Origin: Bacteroidota bacterium
GTDB taxonomy: Bacteria > Bacteroidota > JABWAT01
Direction: 5' to 3'
NCBI GenBank assembly: GCA_020161835.1
Contig: JAIUNL010000004.1
Span: 129,049-193,048, forward strand
DNA: 64,000 nt
The notes under the pieces: generated by a model
What the model was told of the DNA's origin: nothing
The model's database searches: none
The model's input: the letters and a program-made list of their open reading frames with translations, nothing else
Program-made: the position numbers and the translations under genes
Shown here: piece by piece, positions 17,693-28,300 of the stretch
Numbering within the stretch: position 1 is the first letter of the stretch
Layout: each line of letters begins with the position of its first letter

Positions 17693-18344
17693 ATGTTTAT
17701 CGGGCATTTTGGTTTAGGATTTGCAGCGAAAAAAAATCCGCCCTGAGCTTTCTCTTGCCACGCTTTTTTTTGCATCTCAGTTTATTGATCTGCTCTGGCC
17801 GTTTTTACTCATGCTCGGTCTGGAGCAGGTTGAAATTTCGCCTGGGTTAACCCCTGTAACGCCACTGAATTTCATTTATTACCCCTTTTCCCACAGTATG
17901 GTCATGGTGATATTCTGGTCTGGAGTAGTGGGTGGAATTTACTGGTTGATTAAACGAAATACTCTGGGCGCTTTACTCATTTCTGGGTTGGTTTTCAGTC
18001 ACTGGGTTCTGGATTTGTTAGTTCATCTCCCTGATCTTCCGCTGTTTCCAGGCGATTCACCAAAAGTTGGCCTTGGACTTTGGAATTCTCTTTTATTTTC
18101 TCAGGTCATTGAAGTAACTCTGTTTTCACTTGGTGTTTGGTTGTATGCTAAAACAACACGGGCAAAAAACAATACAGGAAAATGGTCGCTGGCAATTCTT
18201 GCTCTTTTTTTTCTTGTGATTCAAGTAATGAATCTTGTCGGACCACCACCACCTAACGCAGGGGTAATTGCTTACACGGCACACCTTCAATGGCTGTTTA
18301 TCCTTTGGGCAGCCTGGGTGGATCGAAATCGTATACCAGTTTAA
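17693..18344 (+). pseudogene. Multi-pass membrane protein with a frameshift in an A8 tract
   Basis: The ATG at 17693 has the strong site GGAGG 6 bases upstream and opens a frame reading MFIGHFGLGFAAKKNPP then stop at 17744. The rest of the protein continues in the next frame (KIRPELSLATLFFASQFIDLLWPF...) to 18344. The switch falls in a run of eight A at 17729-17736; with seven A the whole would be one protein of about 216 residues, five or six membrane segments, with the HSMVMV and SHWVLDLLVHLPDLP motifs of membrane proteins annotated as putative metal-dependent hydrolases. Either a sequencing indel, a recent mutation, or transcriptional slippage. The internal start at 17721 lacks a ribosome-binding site. 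Confidence 0.75.
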
Positions 18345-18374
18345 TTCTTTCCAGGCAATTCTTATCTTGGAGAC

Positions 18375-19832
18375 ATGAACAAAACTATTAAAATTCTTTT
18401 GGGGTCAGTATTCTCACTGATCCTGCTTTATGTCATTCTTCTGATTCCAGATCAACCTGATCCGCCAGCAATTAGGGCTTCAGAAAAACCGTTCATCTGG
18501 AATCAGAATGAACAGTGGCAGCGACTGGAAACTCAATATCTGGCCAACCGGACAGAAAACCCGGCGAAATTGGATTCCTTTCTTACAAAAGAAATGCAAG
18601 TTATTTCAGGTTTGCTTTCTCAGATTACTAATAATTCCCTTGCTCCTTCAGATTCCATTTTTAAAAAACTGGAAATCACTTTTTTCCAGTTGGCACCGGC
18701 TGTTGCAGTCAGACAACATTTCAAAGAAAAATATCTGAATCTGTATTCTGAAATCAGGATTGCAGTTAAACACCAGTCACAGCAATGGGATATGACACAA
18801 TCTGATTCCAGAATTACACTTTACCGGTTACTTTACGGCATGCGTGCGGCAACGGAAGAAGTTTTACTGCAATCAGATTCCCTTCAATTTAACCCGGCAC
18901 TTTTTGTAGAGGAAACACCAAGTCAGACACCTTCTGCAGAACTTTTTGGGATCGTCGTTCACTCGGGTGATTTACTTGTTTCGAGAGGTGGCTTTGAAAT
19001 TTCGGCTTTGATTTCCCGCGGGAATGATTTTCCCGGCAATTTCAGTCATGTTGCACTCGTACATGTTGATGAACAAACTGGGGTACCTTCCCTGATAGAG
19101 GCTCATATTGAAAAAGGGGTTGCAATCGCCTCGTCAGAGCAATATAAACAGGATAAAAAACTTCGGTTCATGGTTCTGAGGCCCAGGGCAGATTTACCCG
19201 GGTTAATAAAAAACCCGATGCTGCCACATCAGGTGGCTGAGTTCGCACTTTCTGAAGCTAAAATCCGTCATATTCCCTACGATTTTAAAATGAATTATGA
19301 AGACTCGTCAGCCTTGTTTTGTTCTGAAGTTGGCTCGTTTGCCTACCGGAAAATGGGAATTCAAATCTGGAAATCAGTTTCGACCATTTCTTCACAAGGC
19401 ATTGTTAACTGGTTAAATGCATTCGGTGTTGAAAATTTTGTCACCCAAATGCCATCAGATCTGGAGTATGATCCTCAATTGGCTGTGGTTGCTGAATGGC
19501 GTGATCCTGAAACGTTATTACAGGATCATGTTTACAGTGCGGTGATGGATGCTCTGATTGAAAAGGCAGATGCAGGTGAAGAACTTTCATATAACCCATT
19601 TATGCTGCCCTTTATCAGAATTTTCAAAGCTTATTGCTGGACGATGAATCAGTTTGGAAATGTTGAAAGAATTCCGGAAGGAATGAGTTCTACAATTGCC
19701 CTGAAAAATCAGGAATTTGTTAGCCGTTTTCAGAAACTTCGTCAAAGTACAGAAACCAAAGTTGACCAGTTCCGAAAGAAAAACGGGTATTTACCACCTT
19801 ACTGGCAAATGATTCAGCTCGCCAGGGAGTGA
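18375..19832 (+). CDS. YiiX/YaeF-like permuted papain-like amidase
   Basis: 485 residues with an N-terminal membrane anchor (about 5-25). The core (about 188-350) is the permuted NlpC/P60 (YiiX/C92) fold: GDLLVSRG, His225 in NFSHVALV, Glu242 in LIEAHIEKGV and Cys316 in LFCSEVGSFAYR, the order of residues expected of the permuted triad. Such enzymes are suggested to hydrolyse peptide or lipid-linked amide bonds. Here the domain is flanked by long helical N- (about 40-180) and C-terminal (about 375-485) regions not found in the short E. coli YiiX. GGAG is placed 5 bases before the ATG. Confidence 0.85.
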   Translation: MNKTIKILLGSVFSLILLYVILLIPDQPDPPAIRASEKPFIWNQNEQWQRLETQYLANRTENPAKLDSFLTKEMQVISGLLSQITNNSLAPSDSIFKKLEITFFQLAPAVAVRQHFKEKYLNLYSEIRIAVKHQSQQWDMTQSDSRITLYRLLYGMRAATEEVLLQSDSLQFNPALFVEETPSQTPSAELFGIVVHSGDLLVSRGGFEISALISRGNDFPGNFSHVALVHVDEQTGVPSLIEAHIEKGVAIASSEQYKQDKKLRFMVLRPRADLPGLIKNPMLPHQVAEFALSEAKIRHIPYDFKMNYEDSSALFCSEVGSFAYRKMGIQIWKSVSTISSQGIVNWLNAFGVENFVTQMPSDLEYDPQLAVVAEWRDPETLLQDHVYSAVMDALIEKADAGEELSYNPFMLPFIRIFKAYCWTMNQFGNVERIPEGMSSTIALKNQEFVSRFQKLRQSTETKVDQFRKKNGYLPPYWQMIQLARE

Positions 19833-19904
19833 ATTCCTTTTTTGCAGTTAAAGTTGTAACTTTACCTACTACACGTTGTCGTTATCATTTAACCCGGAGG
19901 ACAA

Positions 19905-22022
19905 ATGAAAATTGCTTTTCCCCTTATTATTGGTTTGGTTTTTCTTTTCCCTGTACAATCACAGGCTGAAACTCTCCTTTCCCCCGATAAAAAACTTGAA
20001 CTCACATTTTCTCTGACCGAAAAAGGTGAACCCATTTATTCGCTTTCATTTCAGGGGAAACCGGTTCTGAACACTGGTAAACTTGGGATTCTTTCTTCAT
20101 CGGGAAAAGGCTTTACAGATGGATTTGTTCAGTCAAAAATGGAAACCGCAACTTTTGACCAAAACTGGACGCCGGTTTGGGGTGAACAAAAAACTATCCG
20201 GAATAATTATAATGAAATGGCAGTCACACTTTCCCAACCATCAGGAAAAGACAGAGTGATAGTGATCCGGTTTCGTTTGTTCAATGACGGACTAGGTTTC
20301 CGGTACGAATTTCCACGCCAAAACCAGCTTGGATACTTCACTGTTACTGGTGAAATTACCGAATTTAACCTGACCGGAAATCATAAAGCCTGGTGGATGC
20401 CGGGTGATTATGACACAAACGAATATCTTTATACTACCGGACCCCTTTCAGAAATCAATGCTTTTGAAGTGTTTGCTTCAAAGGAAAAAGGTGAAAAATC
20501 GCAGGCCGGCGAAGCCGTTGTTCAGACGCCGCTCATGATGAAGTCTGGTGATGGACTTTATCTGAATCTTCACGAAGCAGCACTGGTTGACTATCCTGCC
20601 ATGAATCTGAATGTTGATCGTAAAACCTTTTCACTTTCAGCTCATCTGGTGCCCTCGGCAACCGGGGCCAAAGCCTATCTGCAAACTCCTGCCAAAACTC
20701 CGTGGAGAACGATTATCGTTTCCGAAAGGGCCACAGCCATTCTGGATTCAAAACTTATTCTGAATCTGAATGAACCATCCGTTATTGAAAACACAAGCTG
20801 GATCAAGCCGATGAAATTTGTGGGAATCTGGTGGGAAATGCATGTCGGAAAATCCTCCTGGAATTATTCAGATACCTGGAATTTAAAATTGGCTGATACA
20901 GACTGGAAATCGCTGAAACCAAACGGTCGTCATGGCGCCACAACAGAACGGACCAAATACTATATCGATTTTGCAGCAAAACATAAAATTGATGGTGTTC
21001 TTGTTGAAGGATGGAACATTGGCTGGGAAGATTGGGCCGGCAACTGGAAGGAAGATGTTTTTGATTTTGTAACACCCTATCCCGATTTCAATGTGAGTGA
21101 ATTACAAACCTACGCTGCTTCAAAAGGCGTAAAACTGATTATGCATCATGAAACATCAGCCTCAGCAACCAACTTTGAACGCCGGTTCGACAAGGCCGTT
21201 TCGTTCATGAAAAAATATGGTTATGATGCAGTAAAAACCGGATACGTGGGACGAATCATTCCACGTGGTGAACATCATGACGGCCAATGGATGGTGAACC
21301 ATTATGTTAGAACGGCCAAAGGATTTGCAGATAACCAGATCATGCTCGATGCCCATGAACCTGTCCGTCCAACCGGACTTCACCGCACTTACCCAAACTG
21401 GATGGCCTGTGAAGCTGCCCGTGGAAACGAATTCAACGGCTGGAGTTATGGAAACACGCCTGAACATGAAACAATTCTACCCTTTACCAGGCTCATGGGC
21501 GGACCGATGGATTATACGCCGGGTATTTTCCAGATCAAACTGGATTATTATCAGCCAGGAAAAAAAGAAAACGTAAAAACCACCCTTGCGAAACAGCTGG
21601 CGTTATACGTTACCCTTTATTCTCCGCTACAAATGGCTGCCGATTTACCTGAAAATTATGAACGTTTCCCCGATGCCTTCAAATTCTTTGAAGAAGTTGC
21701 TGTTGATTGGGATGATACAAAATATCTTGAAGCAGAACCCGGTGATTATCTTACCGTTGCCCGCCAGGCGAAGGGAACAGATGACTGGTTTGTGGGTGCA
21801 ATTACTGATGAAAACGAAAGATTGGCAACAATTAACCTAAGCTTCCTTCCCGCAGGAAAAACATATACGGCGACTCTTTTTCAGGATGGTAAAAAAGCAC
21901 ACTGGGACTCAAACCCAATGGATTATGTCATCAAAACAGAGGCAGTTTCAGCTGAAAAAACACTGAAAATTCAATTGGCTCCGGGTGGTGGTGCAGCCAT
22001 TATTTTGAAACCGTCTAAGTAA
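19905..22022 (+). CDS. Glycoside hydrolase family 97 (SusB-like alpha-glucosidase)
   Basis: 705 residues with signal peptide (about 1-21), an N-terminal beta-sandwich (about 25-275), a TIM barrel (about 290-605) and a C-terminal beta domain ending in the typical GGGAAIILKP. Catalytic candidates are Glu416 (MHHETSA), Glu485 (DAHEPVRPTG) and Glu509 (RGNEFNG). Their spacing of 69 and 24 equals that of the SusB glutamates as I recall them (439, 508, 532), and the strand-4 sequence is KTGYVG, not one bearing an Asp nucleophile; both point to the inverting, alpha-glucosidase branch. Periplasmic. GGAGG precedes the ATG. No SusC/SusD pair is next to it. Confidence 0.92.
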   Translation: MKIAFPLIIGLVFLFPVQSQAETLLSPDKKLELTFSLTEKGEPIYSLSFQGKPVLNTGKLGILSSSGKGFTDGFVQSKMETATFDQNWTPVWGEQKTIRNNYNEMAVTLSQPSGKDRVIVIRFRLFNDGLGFRYEFPRQNQLGYFTVTGEITEFNLTGNHKAWWMPGDYDTNEYLYTTGPLSEINAFEVFASKEKGEKSQAGEAVVQTPLMMKSGDGLYLNLHEAALVDYPAMNLNVDRKTFSLSAHLVPSATGAKAYLQTPAKTPWRTIIVSERATAILDSKLILNLNEPSVIENTSWIKPMKFVGIWWEMHVGKSSWNYSDTWNLKLADTDWKSLKPNGRHGATTERTKYYIDFAAKHKIDGVLVEGWNIGWEDWAGNWKEDVFDFVTPYPDFNVSELQTYAASKGVKLIMHHETSASATNFERRFDKAVSFMKKYGYDAVKTGYVGRIIPRGEHHDGQWMVNHYVRTAKGFADNQIMLDAHEPVRPTGLHRTYPNWMACEAARGNEFNGWSYGNTPEHETILPFTRLMGGPMDYTPGIFQIKLDYYQPGKKENVKTTLAKQLALYVTLYSPLQMAADLPENYERFPDAFKFFEEVAVDWDDTKYLEAEPGDYLTVARQAKGTDDWFVGAITDENERLATINLSFLPAGKTYTATLFQDGKKAHWDSNPMDYVIKTEAVSAEKTLKIQLAPGGGAAIILKPSK

Positions 22023-22058
22023 TCAAAAACGGATTCCTCCTTTTTTCTGCTTATCTTT

Positions 22059-22089
22059 CCGGTGAAGACCTAAGTTCTGGCTTCACCGG
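22059..22089 (+). terminator. Stem-loop after GH97 gene, probable terminator
   Basis: A perfect 9-bp stem, CCGGTGAAG (22059-22067) with CTTCACCGG (22081-22089), around a 13-base loop, followed by the moderately T-rich TCACTTCTTT. It lies 36 bases after the stop codon. The T tract is imperfect, hence moderate confidence. Confidence 0.5.
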
Positions 22090-22135
22090 TCACTTCTTTA
22101 AGTCCGGAAATTTTACTCACCATTTTTGGATATTC

Positions 22136-23239
22136 ATGAATCACATTACTGTGAAATTCGCCAACGATCAGAACACTGCTTTTTTCCATACGTTGAGAAG
22201 CAGGGTTAACGATTATTTCGAGACCCGGAAAATTTCAAAACAAGCCAATTTTGGCATGGTTTTCAAAACTGTTTTTATGGTTTCCCTTTATATAATTCCC
22301 TACCTGCTCATGATAACCGGTCTGGTTGAAAACATCTGGCTGATATTCTCAATGTTCATTCTGATGAGTTTTGGTATGGCAGGAATTGGTATGGATGTGA
22401 TGCACGATGCCAACCACGGATCCTATTCCCGTTACCACTGGCTGAATACTATTCTCGGTTACCTGCTTACCTTAGTTGGTGGCAGTACCCTGACCTGGAA
22501 AATTCAGCACAATATGCTTCACCACGCCTACACCAACATCGATGGCCTTGACGATGATATCAACATCGGCGGTATGATCAGATGTTCACCCGGTCAGGAC
22601 CGGAAATGGTATCATCGTGCCCAGCATATTTATGCCTGGTTTCTTTATATGTTTGTGACTCTGAACTGGTTTTTCTGGAAAGACTATCCACAACTTTTGA
22701 AATACAAGGAAATGGGACTGGTTAAAGACCGGAATCAGTCAGTTTATGAACTTTTCGGAAAACTTATTTTATCCAAAATCATTTATGGTGTCGTTTTTCT
22801 TATTCTCCCCATCATTTTATTGCCAATTTCGTGGTATCTCACGGTTACGTTTTTCCTGATTATGCATTTCATTACCGGTTTTATACTGGGAAGCATTTTT
22901 CAGTCGGCACACGTAGTTCCGGAATCAGATTACGGAACCCCAAATGCTGCAGGTAAAGTTGATGACAGCTGGGCTGTTCATCAGCTTAAAAACACATCCA
23001 ATTTTGCAACAGGAAATCCGGTTGTAACCTGGCTGATTGGCGGACTTAATTTCCAGACTGAACATCATTTATTCCCGAATGTCTGTCACGTTCATTATAA
23101 AAATATTTCTAAAATCGTGAAGGAAACCACAAAGGAATTCGGAATTCCTTATCACGTTGAACCGTCCTTTTTCAAAGCAATGTGGAATCACGGGGTCATG
23201 TTATACCGTCTTGGAAAATATGATATGGCAAAGGCATAA
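22136..23239 (+). CDS. Membrane fatty acid (acyl-CoA/acyl-lipid) desaturase
   Basis: 367-residue di-iron membrane desaturase. The three histidine boxes are present: HDANH (90-94), HNMLHH (125-130) and QTEHH (about 305-309), the Q-type third box found in front-end and linoleoyl-CoA-type desaturases. AYTNIDGLDDDINIGG after box two matches that family. Four hydrophobic segments flank the boxes. It lacks the fused cytochrome b5 domain of eukaryotic front-end enzymes, so an external electron donor is needed. It would introduce a cis double bond into membrane lipids. Regiospecificity cannot be read from sequence. Followed by a strong hairpin terminator. Confidence 0.92.
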   Translation: MNHITVKFANDQNTAFFHTLRSRVNDYFETRKISKQANFGMVFKTVFMVSLYIIPYLLMITGLVENIWLIFSMFILMSFGMAGIGMDVMHDANHGSYSRYHWLNTILGYLLTLVGGSTLTWKIQHNMLHHAYTNIDGLDDDINIGGMIRCSPGQDRKWYHRAQHIYAWFLYMFVTLNWFFWKDYPQLLKYKEMGLVKDRNQSVYELFGKLILSKIIYGVVFLILPIILLPISWYLTVTFFLIMHFITGFILGSIFQSAHVVPESDYGTPNAAGKVDDSWAVHQLKNTSNFATGNPVVTWLIGGLNFQTEHHLFPNVCHVHYKNISKIVKETTKEFGIPYHVEPSFFKAMWNHGVMLYRLGKYDMAKA

Positions 23240-23272
23240 GAATTTTGTCTTTGTAATTCTCCAGTATTATTT

Positions 23273-23310
23273 AAAACAAAAAAACCGGTTTTCACCGGTT
23301 TTTTTGTTTT
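23273..23310. terminator. Bidirectional rho-independent terminator
   Basis: A perfect 16-bp stem, AAAACAAAAAAACCGG (23273-23288) with CCGGTTTTTTTGTTTT (23295-23310), around the loop TTTTCA. The A and T tracts on either side serve as U tails in both directions, so it can end both the desaturase gene and the convergent outer-membrane protein gene. Confidence 0.9.
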
Positions 23311-23342
23311 AAGAAGTCGGAATACGAGTCGAAGAACTTTCC

Positions 23343-25199
23343 TCAGAATGGCTGACGGAATCTCACCATCAGCTGAACGGGGTCACCACCCTTATCAGTA
23401 CGCCAACCTAGAGTGAACCTGAAATCATCGTCATCACTGGCAAAACCAAAACCTATACTGTTCTTCAGATCATTCAGCTTCACTCCGCCAAATCCGTCCC
23501 AGGGTTTTTCACCAGGTTTTGCAGCATTGATGTACCCAATATCAGTAAAAAGAAGCAGATTCAGTTCAATCGGCAGTTCTTCACGCAGGTCTTCACTATG
23601 AATCAGATTTTCAAGACTTAAGAGGGCCATACGATTGCCTGCAAATTCGTTGGTTTTGAACCCTGCAAGTGAACCTGGGCCGCCAAGTTCATACAGCTTT
23701 TGAAGCGGAATGTTTCCATCACCAGTTCCAACTCTGAACCGGACATTCAGGTTGTCATATTCAGAGAAACTGGTGTAACCGCGAAAATCAAGCTGATAAC
23801 GGTTGTAATCAAAATCGCCTTTCAAACCGCCGCCAGAAAGTTCAGCAGTCGTTTTCAGGTAAACGCCCTTGCGGTCTTTCCCAAAATCTGAAACTTTATC
23901 CAATTCTCCTGAGATTACAACTGCACGGCCTTCACCATCCTGAATAGCCGGATTCAAACGAAAGCGTTTGTCACCGCCAAACAATGACCATTGAACACTG
24001 TTTTCAAGAGAAGAATACTCATTGTTCTGATATTCAACCGTTACTCTAGCATCAGGTGTGAAATATTGTGCCAAATGAAAACTAACACCCTTTACATTAT
24101 ACCAATCAAGAAAATCTTCACGTGCAAGCAGACCCATGATGGTATTTTCAAACTGAGAAATCTTCCAGTCATCTTTGCCTTCAGTAAAACTGTATCCGGC
24201 AACACCAATTTCAGTCCGGTAATCATCATTTATCCACCGGTCAAACGCACCTTTATACTGAAGTTTCTGGTTTCCGAAACTGTATCCAATAAAGCCATGT
24301 ACTGCAAACTGGCGGTCTTCATGCCAGTTATAATTTTTACCCTTCTGATAACCCAGGTAAAAACCATCTGCACGGTTGTAGGCTACCTGCGGCTGACTGT
24401 CATCATACCAGTAGGAATCATCATCAAAAGTACGTGAATTTCCCCAGCGGGAATCGAGATTTTTTGCCTGTTTTTCAGGGTCAATACTGGTGTAACCCCC
24501 ACGTGGTTTTTTCGGGGAATGACGTTTGCCGGCATCCATGGTTTCAGTATCCGATTTCACTTCACTGATGGTTCCTGAAACCTTTGATCCGTCTTCACGA
24601 TTTACTTTTCCACCAACTGAAACCACATCGCCATTGATTACAGCACTTTTTTTCAGGTTCACATCACCATTAACGGCAACTGCATCACCTTCAACTTTTC
24701 CCTTTACCGTCAGGTTTCCGTTTATCACCATGACTTTATTGGGAATGGTTTCATCTTCTTCAACAATTTTATCGTTGACGTAACGGGAAACTTCCTGTGC
24801 GTCTTCCAATTCTTTCCCGATTTCCTCGGCCTCTGCTTCCAAAGCTTTCATTTCAGATTCTGCAGCCTGGAGCTCTTCTTTAAGAGATTCAAGTTCAGCT
24901 TGTTTTTCTTCAGAAGATGCTTCAGTCTCAAGTTCTTTCAACCGGTCGTGAAGGCGTTCTGTACGTTTCTGAAGGTTTTTCTGGCGGGCATCAAGATCAC
25001 GGTTGGCATCCCGCTGTTTTTCATCAAGAAGATCACTGATTTTTTCACCAAGATCTTCCATTTTCTGTGCAAGTTCTTCTGAGAGTTTCTCTATTTTTTT
25101 CTCAAGTTTTTTATCTGCTTTATCCTGTGCAAAAGCAGGTTGTACCGCCAAAACGGTAAAGAAAGTGAGTGCCATACCGGCTATAACCAAATTTTTCAT
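23343..25199 (-). CDS. Outer-membrane protein: coiled coil, beta-helix and BamA-like barrel
   Basis: 618 residues with signal peptide (about 1-25, PAFAQD). After it come a long charged coiled coil (about 26-150), a short right-handed repeat domain (about 155-225; VINGNLTVKGKVEGDAVAVNG, VINGDVVSVGG) like bactofilin/polymer-forming repeats, a linker with Lys/Pro, and a 16-strand type barrel (about 265-618) with the Omp85-like block LYELGGPGSLAGFKTNEFAGN and a terminal VRFRQPF. The loop-6 Arg of classical Omp85 (VRGF/Y) is replaced by Ala. I chose the ATG at 25199 because AGGAGG precedes it and the signal peptide starts there. Possibly an envelope-spanning structural protein; no POTRA domains are seen. 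Confidence 0.78.
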   Translation of the reverse strand: MKNLVIAGMALTFFTVLAVQPAFAQDKADKKLEKKIEKLSEELAQKMEDLGEKISDLLDEKQRDANRDLDARQKNLQKRTERLHDRLKELETEASSEEKQAELESLKEELQAAESEMKALEAEAEEIGKELEDAQEVSRYVNDKIVEEDETIPNKVMVINGNLTVKGKVEGDAVAVNGDVNLKKSAVINGDVVSVGGKVNREDGSKVSGTISEVKSDTETMDAGKRHSPKKPRGGYTSIDPEKQAKNLDSRWGNSRTFDDDSYWYDDSQPQVAYNRADGFYLGYQKGKNYNWHEDRQFAVHGFIGYSFGNQKLQYKGAFDRWINDDYRTEIGVAGYSFTEGKDDWKISQFENTIMGLLAREDFLDWYNVKGVSFHLAQYFTPDARVTVEYQNNEYSSLENSVQWSLFGGDKRFRLNPAIQDGEGRAVVISGELDKVSDFGKDRKGVYLKTTAELSGGGLKGDFDYNRYQLDFRGYTSFSEYDNLNVRFRVGTGDGNIPLQKLYELGGPGSLAGFKTNEFAGNRMALLSLENLIHSEDLREELPIELNLLLFTDIGYINAAKPGEKPWDGFGGVKLNDLKNSIGFGFASDDDDFRFTLGWRTDKGGDPVQLMVRFRQPF

Positions 25200-25387
25200 A
25201 GTGCCTCCTGTGGTCTGTGAAAGTCTTACGGATTCATTTGATTCAGGTTGCAAAAATTTAAAAAGAAAATAAATCAGGAACCTTTTGTTTCCTGAAAAAT
25301 AAATTTCACTCTTTTGCCATCTACACCTTTGTTTCTTAACTTGAATACCATTTCACCTAACTACTCACCTGTAAAGTCAGGAAAATA

Positions 25388-28300
25388 ATGAAGAAATCAA
25401 TTTTGATCAGCCTGATATCCAGCATCAGCTTAAGCCTAAATGCTCAGATTCAGCCACCATCTCCCTTTTTTACCGAAGACATAGACGTCTTTGCCCTTAC
25501 AGAAGCAACTGTCATTGTTAAATCCGGACAGGAAATTTCAAATTGTACGGTGATTATCCGGGATGGAAAGATAGAACTTGCAGGAGCCGGTGTGTCAATC
25601 CCTGCTGATGCAAGAATCATCAGTTTAAAAGGTAAAACAATTTATCCGGGATTTATTGAATCCTTTGCCTCCGGCTGGGTCAAAGCACAGGCAAAACCAA
25701 TCGGACCCGTAAAATCAGCGAAGTGGAATCAAAACGTAAAACCTGAAACCTCAGTTTTCGATAATTCTTTTCCCGATGAAAAGGTAATCGAAAAATTCAG
25801 GTCTGCCGGATTCACAACTGCCCAATTTGTTCCCTCTGATGGTGTTTTTCGTGGAAAGGGTGAAATTCTTGATCTGGGACTGAGAAATCCGGATAAAGAC
25901 AAAGTGCATGGGTTACCCTCACAAACCCTTTCTATTTCCTTGCCGGGTATCGGAAGTGATCCGAATTCTGAAATGGGTGCAATTGCCCTGGTTCGCCAAA
26001 CATTTTTTGATGCCGACTGGTATTCAGCTACCCTCGATTCCTGGAAGAAAAATCCTGCTGGAACTCTACTGCCCGACCAGGATCCTGCCTTGGAACAACT
26101 TTCAGCTGACTTGAAAAACAAAATTCAATTTTATTGTAATTCAGCAGACGAACTTCAGGTTCAGCGGTATTCACGACTTGCAGATGAACTGAAATTCAAT
26201 CCGGTTTATGTCGGATCAGGAAAAGAATTCCGTTGGCTGGATGCGATTTCTACTTTAAAAACATCACCTTGGATTGTTCCTCTGTTTTTCCCCAAGGCGC
26301 CAGATGTTTCTTCTCCGGAGAAATCGGCAGATGTGACCCTTGATGAGCTGCTTTTTTGGGATTCTGCACCTGAAAATCCTGCTTTGCTTTTCGGCAAGGG
26401 AATCAGGTTTTCTATTTCCACCAAAGGGCTTCCTGACGGCACCACTTTTCTTGCCAATCTCAGACAGGCGGTAAAAAGAGGACTACCCGAAAACGAAGCA
26501 CTCAAATCACTGACCGAAACACCTGCAAACATTTTGGGCATTTCTGCCACTCACGGAACGATTGAACCCGGCAAAACGGCAAACCTGGTCATAACCTCCG
26601 GAAATTTGTTTGACGAACAAACCCAGATCAAAGAAATCTGGATCAGAGGCAAGCGAACTGAGATCAACCCAGATCCTGAAACCGATTTCAGGGGAACCTT
26701 CGGGCTTGATTCTACCCATTACACACTAGTAATAAAGGGAAAGGCGAAAACACCCGAAGTCACTTTAAAATACGGACAAAAATCAGTTGCCGTCACCAAA
26801 ATCGTCATTGAAAATAATCTTCTGTCAGGCGTTTTCACAGCTGATTCCCTGGGCGGAAGCGGGCTTTCAACTCTTTCTACAACCCGGACGGCTACCGGAT
26901 TAACCGTTTCAATCAGCCATCCTGACGGAAAAAGTTCTTATTTTTCTTCGGATTTAAAAACTCCGTTTAAAGAAGAATCTGAAGCCACAAAAGTTGGTTC
27001 GGTTGTTGAAAAATCAAGTTTCCCCCTTACTTTCCCGTTTGGTTCATTCGGGAGGGCAACCCCGGTTCCTGATCAGCCGGCAACCCTTCTCATCAGAAAC
27101 GCCACAATCTGGACTGCCGGAAAAGATGGAAATCTTGATCAATCGGATCTTCTGATTGAAAAGGGAAAAATCAGTAAAACCGGTAAAAATATTCCGGCTC
27201 CTTCCGGAGCAGTTGTGATAGACGGAACCGGTAAACATGTCACACCCGGACTTATTGATGCCCACAGTCACACAGCAATTTCAAGAGGAGTGAATGAAAC
27301 AGGTCAACCTGTGACGGCTGAAGTTAGAATCGGTGATGTACTTGATCCGTCTGATATTTCCATTTACTACCAGCTTGCAGGCGGCGTAACGATTGCAAAT
27401 CTGATGCATGGTTCAGCAAATGCCATTGGCGGACAAACCCAGATTGCGAAATGGCGATGGGGACAGCCTGCGGAAGAACTGAAAATGAAAAGTTCGTATC
27501 CTGGGATCAAATTTGCACTCGGTGAAAATCCGAAACAATCAAACTGGGGAGACGGAAACCGGTATCCCCGAACCAGAATGGGTGTTTATGAAACCATAAG
27601 GGATGATTTTATCCGGGCAAAGGAATACAAAAAAAATCTTGAAAACTGGAGTAAAACCAAAAAAGGAGTTTCTCCCCGCCGTGACCTGGAACTGGAGACC
27701 CTTGTTGAAATTCTGGATGGAAAACGTGGAATACAATGCCATTCTTATGTTCAATCAGAGATCCTTGCCCTGATGCGAATTGGTGATGAACTTGGTTTCA
27801 AAGTTAAAACCTTTCAGCATATTCTCGAAGGATATAAAGTTGCCGGTGAAATGGCGAAACATGGTGCCGGAGCTTCCTCTTTTTCTGACTGGTGGGCATA
27901 CAAATATGAGGTCATTGATGCCATTCCCTACAACGGACCCATTATGCATGAACAAGGACTTGTCGTTTCTTTCAATTCAGATTCAGACGAACTGGCCCGC
28001 CGGCTCAATACAGAAGCTGCCAAAGCAGTAAAATATGGCGGATTGAAGCCCGAAGATGCCATTAAGTTTGTAACGATCAACGCTGCAATAAATCTGGGAA
28101 TCGAAAAACAAACCGGTAGTATTGAAGCAGGCAAGGATGCCGATTTCGTCATTTGGAACGGGAATCCACTATCAACATTCAGCAAACCAGAACAAACCTG
28201 GATAGACGGACGGAAATATTTCGATCAGCAGGAAGACGAAACTTTGCGGAAAAATATAAAAAATGAAAAACAGGTACTTATCCAGAAAATATTAAAGTCA

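Noticed and set aside
23991..24437. 148-residue plus-strand ORF
   Set aside because: Antisense to the outer-membrane protein gene, whose domains are coherent throughout.
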